In this document: piece by piece, positions 53,661 to 62,709 of the stretch | Numbering within the stretch: the stretch's first letter is position 1 | Layout: each line of letters begins with the position of its first letter | NCBI RefSeq assembly: GCF_000235505.1 | Contig: NZ_JH379028.1 | Location: forward strand, 566,849-630,848 | Reading direction: 5' to 3' | Origin: Hungatella hathewayi WAL-18680 | Lineage (GTDB): Bacteria > Bacillota > Clostridia > Lachnospirales > Lachnospiraceae | DNA length: 64,000 nt | Program-made: the position numbers and the translations under genes | The notes under the pieces: generated by a model | Seen by the model: the letters and a program-made list of their open reading frames with translations, nothing else | What the model was told of the DNA's origin: nothing | Database searches by the model: none

Positions 53661-55019
53661 ATGAATACGGAAAACAAAGCCTTTTACAAAAAACTATTTG
53701 CCCTGGTACTGCCAATCGCACTACAAAATCTGATGTCCGCCTTTGTCGGGGCCTCCGACGCGTTGATGCTGGGCATGGTAGACCAGGAATCCTTGTCGGC
53801 AGTGTCCCTGGCCACGCAGATTCAATTTGTGCTGAGCCTTTTTTACGCCGCATTAACCATCGGAACCACCATCCTGGCGGCCCAGTACTGGGGAAAACAC
53901 AACCGCGAAGCCGTGGAGCATATTCTGGCATTTGCGACAACACTGTCGGTGTTGATATCAACCGTCTTTTTTATGGCGGCCCTCCTGTGCCCGGCCATGC
54001 TGATGCGCATCTTTACCAACGAGGAGACGCTGATACAGGCGGGAGCCGGTTATCTGCACACGGTCAGCTGGTCCTACCTGCTGGCCGCCGTCTCGCAGAT
54101 TTATCTCTGCATTATGAAAAACAGCGGAAGAGCCCTGAAAAGCACCCTTTACAGCATCACCTCCATGACACTGAACATTTTGTTAAATGCCATCCTGATA
54201 TTCGGACTCTTCGGCTTTCCAAAGCTGGGCATCGTGGGCGCCGCAATCGCGACGGTGATAGCCCGCCTGGTGGAGCTGGCCCTGGTCCTCTGCGAGAACG
54301 CCAGACCGGACGTGGTGCGGTTGAGACTCTCCAATATCGTACATACGAACCGCATTCTGAAAAAGGATTTCTGGCGCTATACCTCGCCGGTCCTGGCCAA
54401 CGAGCTGGTGTGGGGCTGTGGATTTACCATGTTTACCGTGATTATGGGACACCTTGGAAGTGATGCCATCGCCGCGAACTCCTATGCCAACATTGTCAAA
54501 AACCTGATCTCCTGCTTCTGCATGGGAATCGGAACCGGCAGCGGAATCATGATTGGAAATGAACTGGGGCGCGGCAATCTGGGCAAAGCCAGACAGGACG
54601 GCGGGCGGTTGTGCAGACTGGCGGCCGTGTCGGGGATTTTTTCCGGAGTGGTGATTTTGCTTCTCACCCCCCTCATTCTGCACGGCGTCGGGAATTTAAC
54701 CCCCACCGCCCACGGATATCTCCGTGTCATGCTTTTTGTCTGCGCTTACTATATCGTGGCAAAATCCATCAACTCCACCACCATTGCCGGTATTTTCTGC
54801 GCGGGAGGGGACACGAAATTTGGATTCCTGTGCGACTTAATTACGATGTGGGTCATCATCATTCCGCTTGGACTGACTGCCGCCTTCGTCCTTGATTTCC
54901 CCGTGCTTGCCGTGTATGTAATTCTAAACCTGGACGAGCTTGTCAAACTTCCGGCCGTTTACGGAAACTATAAGAAATACCGGTGGGTAAAGGATTTGAC
55001 GCGGGAAACAAACATATAA
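53661..55019 (+). CDS. MATE family efflux transporter
   Basis: 452 residues from the ATG at 53661; the frame extends upstream to 53619 but the extra residues do not fit the family. Twelve membrane helices in two halves (FALVLPIALQNLMSAFVGASDALMLG at the start). It is divergent from the AraC regulator and is followed by an O-acetyltransferase gene 40 bases downstream. Substrate unknown. Confidence 0.92.
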   Translation: MNTENKAFYKKLFALVLPIALQNLMSAFVGASDALMLGMVDQESLSAVSLATQIQFVLSLFYAALTIGTTILAAQYWGKHNREAVEHILAFATTLSVLISTVFFMAALLCPAMLMRIFTNEETLIQAGAGYLHTVSWSYLLAAVSQIYLCIMKNSGRALKSTLYSITSMTLNILLNAILIFGLFGFPKLGIVGAAIATVIARLVELALVLCENARPDVVRLRLSNIVHTNRILKKDFWRYTSPVLANELVWGCGFTMFTVIMGHLGSDAIAANSYANIVKNLISCFCMGIGTGSGIMIGNELGRGNLGKARQDGGRLCRLAAVSGIFSGVVILLLTPLILHGVGNLTPTAHGYLRVMLFVCAYYIVAKSINSTTIAGIFCAGGDTKFGFLCDLITMWVIIIPLGLTAAFVLDFPVLAVYVILNLDELVKLPAVYGNYKKYRWVKDLTRETNI

Positions 55020-55059
55020 AACAAGAACAAAAAAACTAAACCAACAGGGAGGAACACCA

Positions 55060-55668
55060 ATGAACCAGAGAGAACGAATGCTGGCCGGACTGCCATACAA
55101 AGCGTGGCTGGACGGACTGGAGGAAGAACGCATTGCCTGCAAACAGAAAATCTATGAATTTAACCACCTGCCTCCAACGGAGCAGGACAAAATACTGGAG
55201 CTGTTAAAACAGTTATTGGGGAAAACAGGGGAACACGTCTGGATCGAAGCGCCGTTTCACTGTGATTACGGCTGGAACATCGAAGTCGGCGAAAACTTCT
55301 TTGCCAACTATAACTTAACGCTGCTGGATGTGGGGAAAATAACCATCGGCAAAAATGCCCAGATTGCCCCCAACGTCTCCATTTACACGGCGGGCCACCC
55401 CATTCACCCCGACAGCCGGAACACCGGCTACGAGTACGGAATCCCCGTCACCATCGGAGACAATGTCTGGATAGGCGGCAATGCCGTCATTCTCCCCGGC
55501 GTCACCGTCGGCAATAACGTCGTCATCGGCGCCGGAAGCGTCGTATCAAAGGACATCCCCGACAATGTCATCGCCGCCGGCAATCCCTGCAAGGTCATCC
55601 GCGAGATTACGGAAGATGACCGGAAGTATTATTACAAAAACAGGGAATTCGATGTGCCGATAGAATAA
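55060..55668 (+). CDS. Maltose/galactoside O-acetyltransferase-like enzyme
   Basis: 202 residues: an N-terminal Maa domain (MLAGLPYKAWLDGL) and a left-handed hexapeptide beta-helix (VTIGDNVWIGGNAVILPGV, VVIGAGSVVSKDIP) with the catalytic His in YTAGHPIHP. It acetylates a sugar hydroxyl using acetyl-CoA. GGAGG ribosome site. Probably transcribed with the MATE gene; acetylation before export is a possible link. Confidence 0.92.
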   Translation: MNQRERMLAGLPYKAWLDGLEEERIACKQKIYEFNHLPPTEQDKILELLKQLLGKTGEHVWIEAPFHCDYGWNIEVGENFFANYNLTLLDVGKITIGKNAQIAPNVSIYTAGHPIHPDSRNTGYEYGIPVTIGDNVWIGGNAVILPGVTVGNNVVIGAGSVVSKDIPDNVIAAGNPCKVIREITEDDRKYYYKNREFDVPIE

Positions 55669-55679
55669 CAACCAACAAA

Positions 55680-55717
55680 AAACGCGCTGATTCTGTTTCC
55701 ATCGAATCAGCGCGTTT
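55680..55717. terminator. Bidirectional Rho-independent terminator
   Basis: A perfect 14-bp stem (AAACGCGCTGATTC and its complement) with a ten-base loop between the convergent acetyltransferase and ABC ATPase genes. On the minus strand it ends in six T. Confidence 0.93.
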
Positions 55718-55722
55718 CTCAA

Positions 55723-56469
55723 TCAGCCATTCATAAACCGGCCTAAGAATTCTTTTGTCTTCAATTTCTGCGGGTTCCCAAAGATGTCTGCCGGAGTTCC
55801 CTCCTCCTCAATCACACCGTCCGCCATAAATACCACATGGTTGGACACGTCGCGGGCAAATGCCATCTCGTGGGTCACGATAATCATGGTCAGGCCCTCG
55901 CCTGCCAGGGTTCTCATGACGGCCAGAACCTCGCCTACCATCTGTGGGTCCAGTGCGGATGTTGGCTCGTCGAAGAGCAGCACCTCCGGCTCCATGGCCA
56001 GGGCGCGGGCGATGGCCACACGCTGTTTCTGTCCGCCGGATAGCTGTCTCGGTTTGGCGTTGATGTAGGGCGCCATGCCGACCTTTTCCAGATAGTAGAG
56101 AGCAGATTTCTTCGCCTCGTCTTTATTTTTCTTCAACACCTTGGTCTGGCCCACGATACAGTTGTCAAGGACCGTCAGGTTATTGAACAGGTTAAAGCTC
56201 TGGAACACCATGCCCACCTTGGAGCGGTACTGGGGCACGTTCATCTTCCGCTCGGTGATATCATTTTCATGGAACAGGATTTCTCCCGTGGTGGGAGTCT
56301 CCAGCATGTTGATGCACCGGAGCAGGGTGGATTTACCGGAACCGGAGGCGCCGATGATGCAGGTCACATCACTTTTATCCACCGTAAAATCAATGTCGCG
56401 CAGAACCACATGCTTGCCAAAGGACTTGCTCAAGTGGCGCACTTCCAATATATGATTCGCTGCCATCAT
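55723..56469 (-). CDS. Polar amino-acid ABC transporter ATP-binding protein (second operon)
   Basis: 248 residues: Walker [10 protein letters not shown], signature LSGGQKQR, Walker [13 protein letters not shown] and HEMAFA. It belongs to the same family as the ATPase at 43.4 kb but is clearly distinct. Starts four bases before the permease stop. Last gene of the operon. Confidence 0.94.
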   Translation of the reverse strand: MMAANHILEVRHLSKSFGKHVVLRDIDFTVDKSDVTCIIGASGSGKSTLLRCINMLETPTTGEILFHENDITERKMNVPQYRSKVGMVFQSFNLFNNLTVLDNCIVGQTKVLKKNKDEAKKSALYYLEKVGMAPYINAKPRQLSGGQKQRVAIARALAMEPEVLLFDEPTSALDPQMVGEVLAVMRTLAGEGLTMIIVTHEMAFARDVSNHVVFMADGVIEEEGTPADIFGNPQKLKTKEFLGRFMNG

Positions 56470-57257
56470 TTCTCCTCCTTCTTTGTCTCCGGGTAGCGGT
56501 ACATGCCGCTGGTGTGCGCCAGGGTGTCCGTCGTCGCCAAATCATAGTTGTCGGAACCGTCCATCCGGTTCTCCAGCCACCGAAGGATTCTGGAGCAGGT
56601 AAAGGTCATGATGAAGTACATCACCATGGTGATGGTGTAGGTCTCAAAGTTCATGTACAGGGCGCCGGCCGCCGCCTTCGTCTTGTAGAGCAGCTCGGCC
56701 ACGCCGATGACAGACAGCACGCAGCTGTCCTTGATGTTGATGATTAAGTTGTTGCCAATCTGCGGCATGATATTTCTCAGCGCCTGCGGCAGAATGACGT
56801 AGAGCATGGTCTGCACATGGGTCATACCGATGGCCTTCGCGCCCTCCGTCTGGCCCAAATCAATGGAAAGAATACCGCCCCGGACTGTCTCGGCCATGTA
56901 AGCGCCGGTGTTGATGGACAAAATGAAGTTGGCCGCCTGAATCATGGTCATATTCACGCCCAGCAGCGGCAGCAGGCCGAAGTAGATAAACATGGCCTGG
57001 GCCATCATAGGCGTTCCGCGGAAGAACTCCACGTAGGCGTTCAAAATCAGTTTCACCACCCACAGAAATCCTTTCTTTACCGGATTGTCTTTCTGTTCTA
57101 CGGGAATGGTCTGCACGATACCCACCGCGAAACCAATGATACATCCCACAACGGTACCCACCAGGGCAATCCGGAGACTGACCCCGGCGCCCTGTAACAT
57201 GGACGAACCATATCGGTTGAATACGACCATTACGCGGCCGAAAAAGTCTGTTGGCAT
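56466..57257 (-). CDS. Polar amino-acid ABC transporter permease (second operon)
   Basis: 263 residues, about five membrane helices. The family motifs [18 protein letters not shown] and [27 protein letters not shown] are intact. A C-terminal hydrophilic tail of about 25 residues (residue 235 onward) is longer than in the permease at 44.2 kb. Works with the adjacent ATPase. Confidence 0.94.
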   Translation of the reverse strand: MPTDFFGRVMVVFNRYGSSMLQGAGVSLRIALVGTVVGCIIGFAVGIVQTIPVEQKDNPVKKGFLWVVKLILNAYVEFFRGTPMMAQAMFIYFGLLPLLGVNMTMIQAANFILSINTGAYMAETVRGGILSIDLGQTEGAKAIGMTHVQTMLYVILPQALRNIMPQIGNNLIINIKDSCVLSVIGVAELLYKTKAAAGALYMNFETYTITMVMYFIMTFTCSRILRWLENRMDGSDNYDLATTDTLAHTSGMYRYPETKKEEK

Positions 57258-57302
57258 ATCCGTTTCTCCTTATTCTGTGTAAATATCCTGACTATCCTCC
57301 GT

Positions 57303-57334
57303 GACAGGCCCCGGCCATTTCCGGGCGCCCTGCC
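57303..57334 (-). terminator. Intercistronic hairpin after binding-protein gene
   Basis: CAGG/CCTG and CCCGG/CCGGG blocks form a GC-rich hairpin just past the binding-protein stop. There is no T run; it likely stabilises or partly ends the upstream transcript, as usual in such operons. Confidence 0.6.
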
Positions 57335-57347
57335 TCGATTTCAATCC

Positions 57348-58217
57348 TTAGCTTGCCAGCGGCTGAACGGCAATCGCATCATCCATCATCTTGGAGAAGT
57401 CATCCTTCGTCATCTTGCTTAACACGCCGTCGATCGCTGTCTTTAACTCGGTGTTGCCCTTCTTCATGGAAATGCCGATGTTAATCTCCTCATCGGTTAC
57501 CTGGAAGTCATTCTCCGCGCCGCCAAATTCCAGCAGCTTGAAGTTCGGGTAGGCCACCAGAGCGCCCTTGCCGGTCGGCTGGTCTGTCACTACCAGATCA
57601 CATTTGTCAGCCTGTAAGGACATCAGCATGTCCGGTGCATTGGCGGTAGCCGCTAAAATGTTGGCGTCCGCAATCTGTGGCAGACAGATGTCATACCAGA
57701 TGGTGCTCTGCTGGGAGGTGCAGGTAGCCCCTGCCAAATCCGCCACACTCTTGGCGTCCGCATACTTGCTTCCCTCTTTTACCAGGGTGACAATCGTTGC
57801 ATAGTAATATGGCTCGCTGAAATCCACAGCCTCCAGTCTCTCGGAGGTGATGGACTGACCCGCGATAACGCAGTCTACCTTGTCCGCCTGAATGGCCGGA
57901 ATCAGAGAATCCCAGTCGAGACGCACAATCTCCAAATCATAACCCAGCTCCTCGCTGATCTTCTTTGCCATCATCACATCGTAACCGTAAGCGTACTCAT
58001 TGCTCTCTGCAATGGGAACGGCTCCGTTGGAATCATCCGGCTGTGTCCAGTTGTAAGGCGCGTAGGCACACTCCATAGCCACTCTCAGAGTCTTCTTCTC
58101 TCCGTCTGCCACCTGGGTTCCTGCCGGGCTCTCGGCCTTACCGCCACATCCGGTTAACATACCTACCGCCATGACGGCCGCAAGAATCGCTGCTGCTGTT
58201 CTCATACTTTTTCTCAT
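57348..58217 (-). CDS. Amino-acid ABC transporter substrate-binding lipoprotein (second operon)
   Basis: 289 residues from ATG 58217 (AGGAGAG upstream). Lipobox MLTGCGG, then an SBP family 3 fold (VAMECAYAPYNW, YDVMMAKKISEELGYDLEIV, ADKVDCVIAGQSITSER). It contains a WTQPDDSNGAVPIAESNEYAYG insertion near the ligand cleft, which suggests a ligand different from that of the 45-kb homologue. Confidence 0.93.
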   Translation of the reverse strand: MRKSMRTAAAILAAVMAVGMLTGCGGKAESPAGTQVADGEKKTLRVAMECAYAPYNWTQPDDSNGAVPIAESNEYAYGYDVMMAKKISEELGYDLEIVRLDWDSLIPAIQADKVDCVIAGQSITSERLEAVDFSEPYYYATIVTLVKEGSKYADAKSVADLAGATCTSQQSTIWYDICLPQIADANILAATANAPDMLMSLQADKCDLVVTDQPTGKGALVAYPNFKLLEFGGAENDFQVTDEEINIGISMKKGNTELKTAIDGVLSKMTKDDFSKMMDDAIAVQPLAS

Positions 58218-58347
58218 AATCTTCTCTCCTCTTTCCAATCCCCTGCTGGGTTTTTGCTGACTGCATTTTCCCATACCTGTCAAACCTGCCGTGTGCCTGT
58301 CCCTGTGGAGCAGACGCCGCTTCGCGATAAGTATAACAAATAGCTAC

Positions 58348-58377
58348 ATTATAGATGATAAAGTCAGGAATTGTCAA
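58348..58377 (-). promoter_or_regulatory. Promoter of the second amino-acid ABC operon
   Basis: TTGACA (58372-58377) and TATAAT (58348-58353) on the minus strand, 18-bp spacer. About 125 bases of leader follow before the binding-protein start; I found no recognised riboswitch in it. Confidence 0.82.
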
Positions 58378-58461
58378 GGTTTCCGCCTGTATTTGCCGAT
58401 GTTACCTTCTATCGGCGCCGGAACCGGCGGCCGGAGACATTTCCCAGACATATCCGGTGGA

Positions 58462-58505
58462 AAACGCAGAAAGAGGCCCGCTCTTTCAAGCTGACCTCTC
58501 TGTCA
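58462..58505 (-). terminator. Hairpin after the L,D-transpeptidase gene
   Basis: CAGAGAGGTC pairs with GGCCTCTTTCTG (one G-U pair, small bulge). The T run is short, so it is a moderate terminator. Confidence 0.6.
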
Positions 58506-58512
58506 GATGATT

Positions 58513-60237
58513 CTACACTCCTGGCCCCTTCTCGCCGCCGGAACTGTTTCCGCCGCCGCCCATGTCGCCTGGGCCATTTGGTTGTCTCGTCTCAGGCGCC
58601 TTGGTTGTCTCAGGCGCCGCCGTGGTCTCCGGGGCCGCTGTGGTCTCCACCGGCGATGTCTCCGGCACAGACGCTGACGTTTCCGGAGCCGCTGTGGTCT
58701 CAGCCGGCGCTTTCGTGGCTGGCGCCGCCGTGGTCGGTGCCGCTGTCGTGGCCGCTGCCGTCTCCTTCGGAACCGAGGAGGTGGTCTTGCTGCCGGTTCC
58801 CTCCAGCGTATAGCAGAGCACCGGCATTCCCGCCTCAATATTCTCATAGATGGTCTTCGCCACCGACGGCGGCAGGTTCACACACCCATGAGAACCGCTT
58901 GTCTTGAAAATGTTTCCGCCAAAGCTGGAGCGCCATCCCGCGTCATGCATGCCGATATTGCCATTGAATGGCATCCAGTAGTCGACCGGCGTCCGGTAAT
59001 CCTCCCCCTTCAGGGTGGCATTTCTCTCCTTATAGGTGATGGGGTAGGCCCCCGGCGGAGTGTCATAACCCTTGGAGGAATTCCCCGACACGAAATCCGA
59101 TTCCACCAGCAGCTTTCCATCCTTATAAAAGAACAGATGCTGTGCCGTCAGGTTAATCTCCACATAGGTGTTCCCGTAATCATTGGCCCCGTGGCTGTTG
59201 GCCTTCTGGGAGTATATGGGTTCCCTCGTCTGGCTCTCCCCTGAGCGGATAATGCCGTACAGTTCATCCGTCTCCGCGCTCTGGTTGATGCGCCAGCCAT
59301 AGAAACCGCTGCTGATCGTCACCTCCTTGCCGTAGGAGGTCTTCAGCGTTTTCTTCTTGTAAGCCGTATTATATTTGTCCGCCAGACTCTTCACATAAGC
59401 CGCCACCTTGTCCCGGTCCAGGCCGATGGTCTTGTCGGCATTGACGCTGATCCAGTCATGAATCGTCTCCCCGGACAGCACCTCCGTCTTGTCCCCGAAC
59501 TTGTAAGTCACCGTCACATTGGTGTGCTTGTTCAGGCTGTCGGCCACCTTCACCAGTTCCTCGTCCGCGCTGGTAATCTCCGGCTTCACATAGGCGTTCA
59601 GCTCCTCAAAGGAGACATCCTCCTTCAGATTCTGAATCGCCAGGGTGATTCCCGCCTCCACCACCTCTTTCTCCAGCAGATTGCCCGGCTCCTCCGGCAC
59701 CACCGTATACCCCTGGCCGGAAATGTAGTCCGACACGTAGGCATTCACCGGCGCCTGCACCTTCTCCTCGTTGAAACACTCCAGAGAATCTATCTTCTTC
59801 TGCAGAAGTTCCTCGTCGTAGGCGATCATGGTGGCTATCTGGTATTCCGTCTCCTTCTTCCGGTGTCCCCACCAGGAAAGCGGCTTCTGCTCCGACAGCA
59901 TTTCCTCCAGACTGCCGTCAAACTCCGAGTGGAGCCCGATATCCGCCTTGGTAATCTGCTCCTTCGCGCCGCCCCTCTGGTTCAGCGTCAGCACATACCC
60001 GTCAATCTGCGAGGCAATCAGCTCCTTCACTTCCTCCACCGTCTTCTCCGACGCGTCCACGCCGTTGATGGTAGTATTGGGAAAGAACACATCCTTATAT
60101 TTCTGTCCCTTATATATGTACACTCCCCCCATGGCCACAGCGGCCACTGCCAGCACACCTGCGGCGGCAATGATAGCTGTCCATGCGGTAGAATTCTTCC
60201 TCCTGCTTCTGGCTCTGTTTTTCGTCCTTCCAATCAT
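58513..60237 (-). CDS. L,D-transpeptidase (YkuD) with VanW-type peptidoglycan-binding region
   Basis: 574 residues. A basic N-terminus and one membrane helix (about 20-43) anchor the protein. Residues about 60-330 hold two PG_binding_4-like modules (GVDASEKTVEEVKELI and a second copy). The YkuD catalytic domain (about 345-470) has the HD region NIGMHDAGWR and the active site SGSHGCVNL with the catalytic Cys. A tail of about 90 residues is almost only Ala, Pro, Thr, Glu and Ser (repeats of TTAAPET), ending Gly-rich; it may span the cell wall. It makes 3-3 peptidoglycan cross-links outside the membrane. Confidence 0.92.
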   Translation of the reverse strand: MIGRTKNRARSRRKNSTAWTAIIAAAGVLAVAAVAMGGVYIYKGQKYKDVFFPNTTINGVDASEKTVEEVKELIASQIDGYVLTLNQRGGAKEQITKADIGLHSEFDGSLEEMLSEQKPLSWWGHRKKETEYQIATMIAYDEELLQKKIDSLECFNEEKVQAPVNAYVSDYISGQGYTVVPEEPGNLLEKEVVEAGITLAIQNLKEDVSFEELNAYVKPEITSADEELVKVADSLNKHTNVTVTYKFGDKTEVLSGETIHDWISVNADKTIGLDRDKVAAYVKSLADKYNTAYKKKTLKTSYGKEVTISSGFYGWRINQSAETDELYGIIRSGESQTREPIYSQKANSHGANDYGNTYVEINLTAQHLFFYKDGKLLVESDFVSGNSSKGYDTPPGAYPITYKERNATLKGEDYRTPVDYWMPFNGNIGMHDAGWRSSFGGNIFKTSGSHGCVNLPPSVAKTIYENIEAGMPVLCYTLEGTGSKTTSSVPKETAAATTAAPTTAAPATKAPAETTAAPETSASVPETSPVETTAAPETTAAPETTKAPETRQPNGPGDMGGGGNSSGGEKGPGV

Positions 60238-60476
60238 TGGTAAATTCCTTTCTCAACTCACAATCGCATTCTTTATTATAACGCATCCCCCTATCCATGT
60301 CTAATAGTTCTTCCCTTAAGTTACTATTACAAAAATCTTAATTCATACTAAAATAGTATAAAATCATCCCGGCCGCTCTTAATTTTATTTTAATACCCGC
60401 GCCCCACATTCTAACACTATCTTACAATTCTCCATGTCATGATAAAACAGATCGTTTACAGACAGGAGGAAACCAA

Positions 60477-62033
60477 ATGAACTTATATGACACGGAAAAT
60501 CAGGCGCTCTCCCTGCCCTCCGTCCTCCGGAATACCGGGAAATGTATCCTGCTGCTTTTTGCCGTCACCCTCGCAGGCTTTCTCTTTTTCCACCTGGGAT
60601 TCACGGAAGCCAATATCATCACCATCTACATCCTCGGTGTTCTGGTGATATCCGTCGTCACCTCCAGCTGGATATACAGCCTGATTTCCTCCCTGGTCAG
60701 CGTCCTTGTCTTCAATTTCTTTTTTACGGCGCCCCACTTCACCTTCCAGGCTTACGACCAGGGGTATCCGGTCACCTTTCTTGTCATGTTTCTGGCGGCG
60801 TTTATCACCGGCTCCCTGGCATCCCGGCTGAAGAACCAGGCGCGGCAGTCAGCACAGTCGGAGTACCGCACCAGAGTGCTGTTTGAGACCAGCCAGCTGC
60901 TCCAGCAGGCCAGGGGCGGGCAGGAGATTATGGCGGCGGCCGCCAGCCAGCTGGTAAAACTGCTGGAGCGGGATGTGGTGTTCTATCTTTCGGACGGAGA
61001 AAAGCTGGGGGAACCACAGTTCTTTCCGGCAGACGACAGAGGGCCGGCGCCATGCAGCCAGTCAGACAATGAGAAGGCCGTGGCCGCCTGGGTCTTCCAG
61101 CACAACCATCAGGCCGGGGCGGCCACCGACACCCTCTCAAGCGCCAGCTGCCTCTATCTGGCCATCCGTACCAGCCAGCACATCCACGGCGTGGCCGGCA
61201 TTGTCATGGGGGAAGAGCCGTTAGACTCCTTTGAGCGCAGCGTCCTGCTCTCCATTCTGGCGGAGAGCGCCCTGGCCCTGGAAAATGACCGGAACGCCAG
61301 AGAGAAGGAGACCGCCGCCATTCTGGCCGAGCATGAGCAGCTGCGGGCCAACCTGCTACGCTCCATCTCCCACGACCTGCGCACACCGCTGACTTCCATC
61401 TCCGGCAATGCCACCAACCTGCTCTCCTACGGCTCCGGTTTAAATGAGGAGACCAAAACACAGATATACACCGATATCTATGACGATTCCATGTGGCTCA
61501 TCAATCTGGTGGAAAACCTGCTCTCCGTCACCCGCATTGAGGATGGCCAGATGAATTTAAACCCATCGGCCCAGCTGATGGATGAGGTCATCGCGGAGGC
61601 CCTGCGCCATATCAACCGGAAACACACGGAGCACACCATCACCGTGCAAAGCCAGGAGGAATTCCTGCTGGCACGCATGGACGCCAGACTTATCATCCAG
61701 GTGATAATCAATATCGTGGACAATGCCATCAAATATACGCCGGAAGGTTCGGAAATCAGAATCCAGACAAAGAAAGAGGGGGAATGGGTCATCGTGGAAA
61801 TTGCAGACAATGGGCCAGGCATCCCGGATGATGCCAAGCCACACGTATTCGATATGTTTTACTGCGGAGCCAATGAGATTGCGGACAGCAGGCGGAGCCT
61901 CGGACTGGGGCTTGCCCTCTGTCACTCGATTATCCGCGCCCATGGCGGAGACATTTTCCTGTCCAATCAGGAACCGCATGGAAGTATTTTCACATTCACA
62001 CTACCGGCAGAGGAGGTAACTTTACATGAATAA
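60477..62033 (+). CDS. KdpD-like sensor histidine kinase lacking the N-terminal Kdp/USP domains
   Basis: 518 residues. It begins directly with the four-helix DUF4118 membrane domain of KdpD (about 20-115), followed by a GAF-like region (about 140-280), HisKA (SISHDLRTPLTSISGN) and HATPase_c (NIVDNAIKYTPEG, DNGPGIP, LGLGLALCHSII). The Walker-type KdpD domain and USP domain that normally precede the membrane region are missing. They occur instead in the convergent gene at 62.7-64 kb. AGGAGG ribosome site. It overlaps the response regulator gene by eight bases. Role: potassium or turgor sensing, inferred from the family. Confidence 0.9.
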   Translation: MNLYDTENQALSLPSVLRNTGKCILLLFAVTLAGFLFFHLGFTEANIITIYILGVLVISVVTSSWIYSLISSLVSVLVFNFFFTAPHFTFQAYDQGYPVTFLVMFLAAFITGSLASRLKNQARQSAQSEYRTRVLFETSQLLQQARGGQEIMAAAASQLVKLLERDVVFYLSDGEKLGEPQFFPADDRGPAPCSQSDNEKAVAAWVFQHNHQAGAATDTLSSASCLYLAIRTSQHIHGVAGIVMGEEPLDSFERSVLLSILAESALALENDRNAREKETAAILAEHEQLRANLLRSISHDLRTPLTSISGNATNLLSYGSGLNEETKTQIYTDIYDDSMWLINLVENLLSVTRIEDGQMNLNPSAQLMDEVIAEALRHINRKHTEHTITVQSQEEFLLARMDARLIIQVIINIVDNAIKYTPEGSEIRIQTKKEGEWVIVEIADNGPGIPDDAKPHVFDMFYCGANEIADSRRSLGLGLALCHSIIRAHGGDIFLSNQEPHGSIFTFTLPAEEVTLHE

Positions 62034-62709
62034 ACCGTTTATTTTAGTCGTCGAGGACGACGCGCCTATCCGCAACTTAATCACTACCACCTTAAAGACC
62101 CATGACTACCGCTATCTCACCGCCAGCACGGGGGAGGCGGCTATCCTGGAGGCATCCTCCCACAATCCCGATATCGTCCTGCTGGATTTGGGACTGCCGG
62201 ATATGGATGGCGTGAAGGTGATTGAGAAAATCAGAACCTGGTCCACCATGCCCATCATTGTCATCAGCGCCAGAAGCGAGGACGCGGACAAGATAGAAGC
62301 TCTGGACGCCGGGGCGGACGATTATCTCACCAAACCGTTCTCGGTGGAGGAACTGCTCGCCCGGCTTCGGGCTACCATCCGGCGGCTCGCCGTCATGCAC
62401 AGCAGCTCCCCGGCCGGCTCCACCTTCACCAACGGAGCCCTGCGCATTGATTTTGCGGCAGGCTGCGCTTATCTTAGGGAGGAGGAGCTCCACCTAACCC
62501 CCATGGAATACAAGCTGCTCTGCCTCCTCGCCCAGAACGTGGGAAAGGTGCTGACCCATACCTTCATCACACAGAAAATATGGGGCAGCACCTGGGACAA
62601 TGATATCGCCTCTCTCCGGGTCTTTATGGCGACCCTGCGCAAAAAATTGAGCGGGAACCGGATTCTCCCCAGTACATCCAGACCCACATTGGTGTGGGGT
62701 ACCGTATGA
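62026..62709 (+). CDS. kdpE: KdpE-like response regulator, C-terminal frameshift
   Basis: 227 residues as read: a receiver domain (EDDAPIRN, phospho-Asp in VLLDLGLPD, Lys in LTKPF) and an OmpR-type winged helix. After LRKKL the frame gives an unlikely ending. The conserved KdpE C-terminus (EREPDSPQYIQTHIGVGYRM) follows in another frame up to a TAA at 62723. One base appears missing beside the A6/TTG stretch near 62642-62650. If the break is real, the wing of the DNA-binding domain is lost and the protein should not bind DNA properly. The restored gene would overlap the convergent gene's end by 14 bases. Confidence 0.88.
   Translation: MNKPFILVVEDDAPIRNLITTTLKTHDYRYLTASTGEAAILEASSHNPDIVLLDLGLPDMDGVKVIEKIRTWSTMPIIVISARSEDADKIEALDAGADDYLTKPFSVEELLARLRATIRRLAVMHSSSPAGSTFTNGALRIDFAAGCAYLREEELHLTPMEYKLLCLLAQNVGKVLTHTFITQKIWGSTWDNDIASLRVFMATLRKKLSGNRILPSTSRPTLVWGTV

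Noticed and set aside
58220-58347. Riboswitch in the leader of the second amino-acid operon
   Set aside because: The leader is long enough but no conserved T-box, lysine or SAM elements could be recognised by eye.
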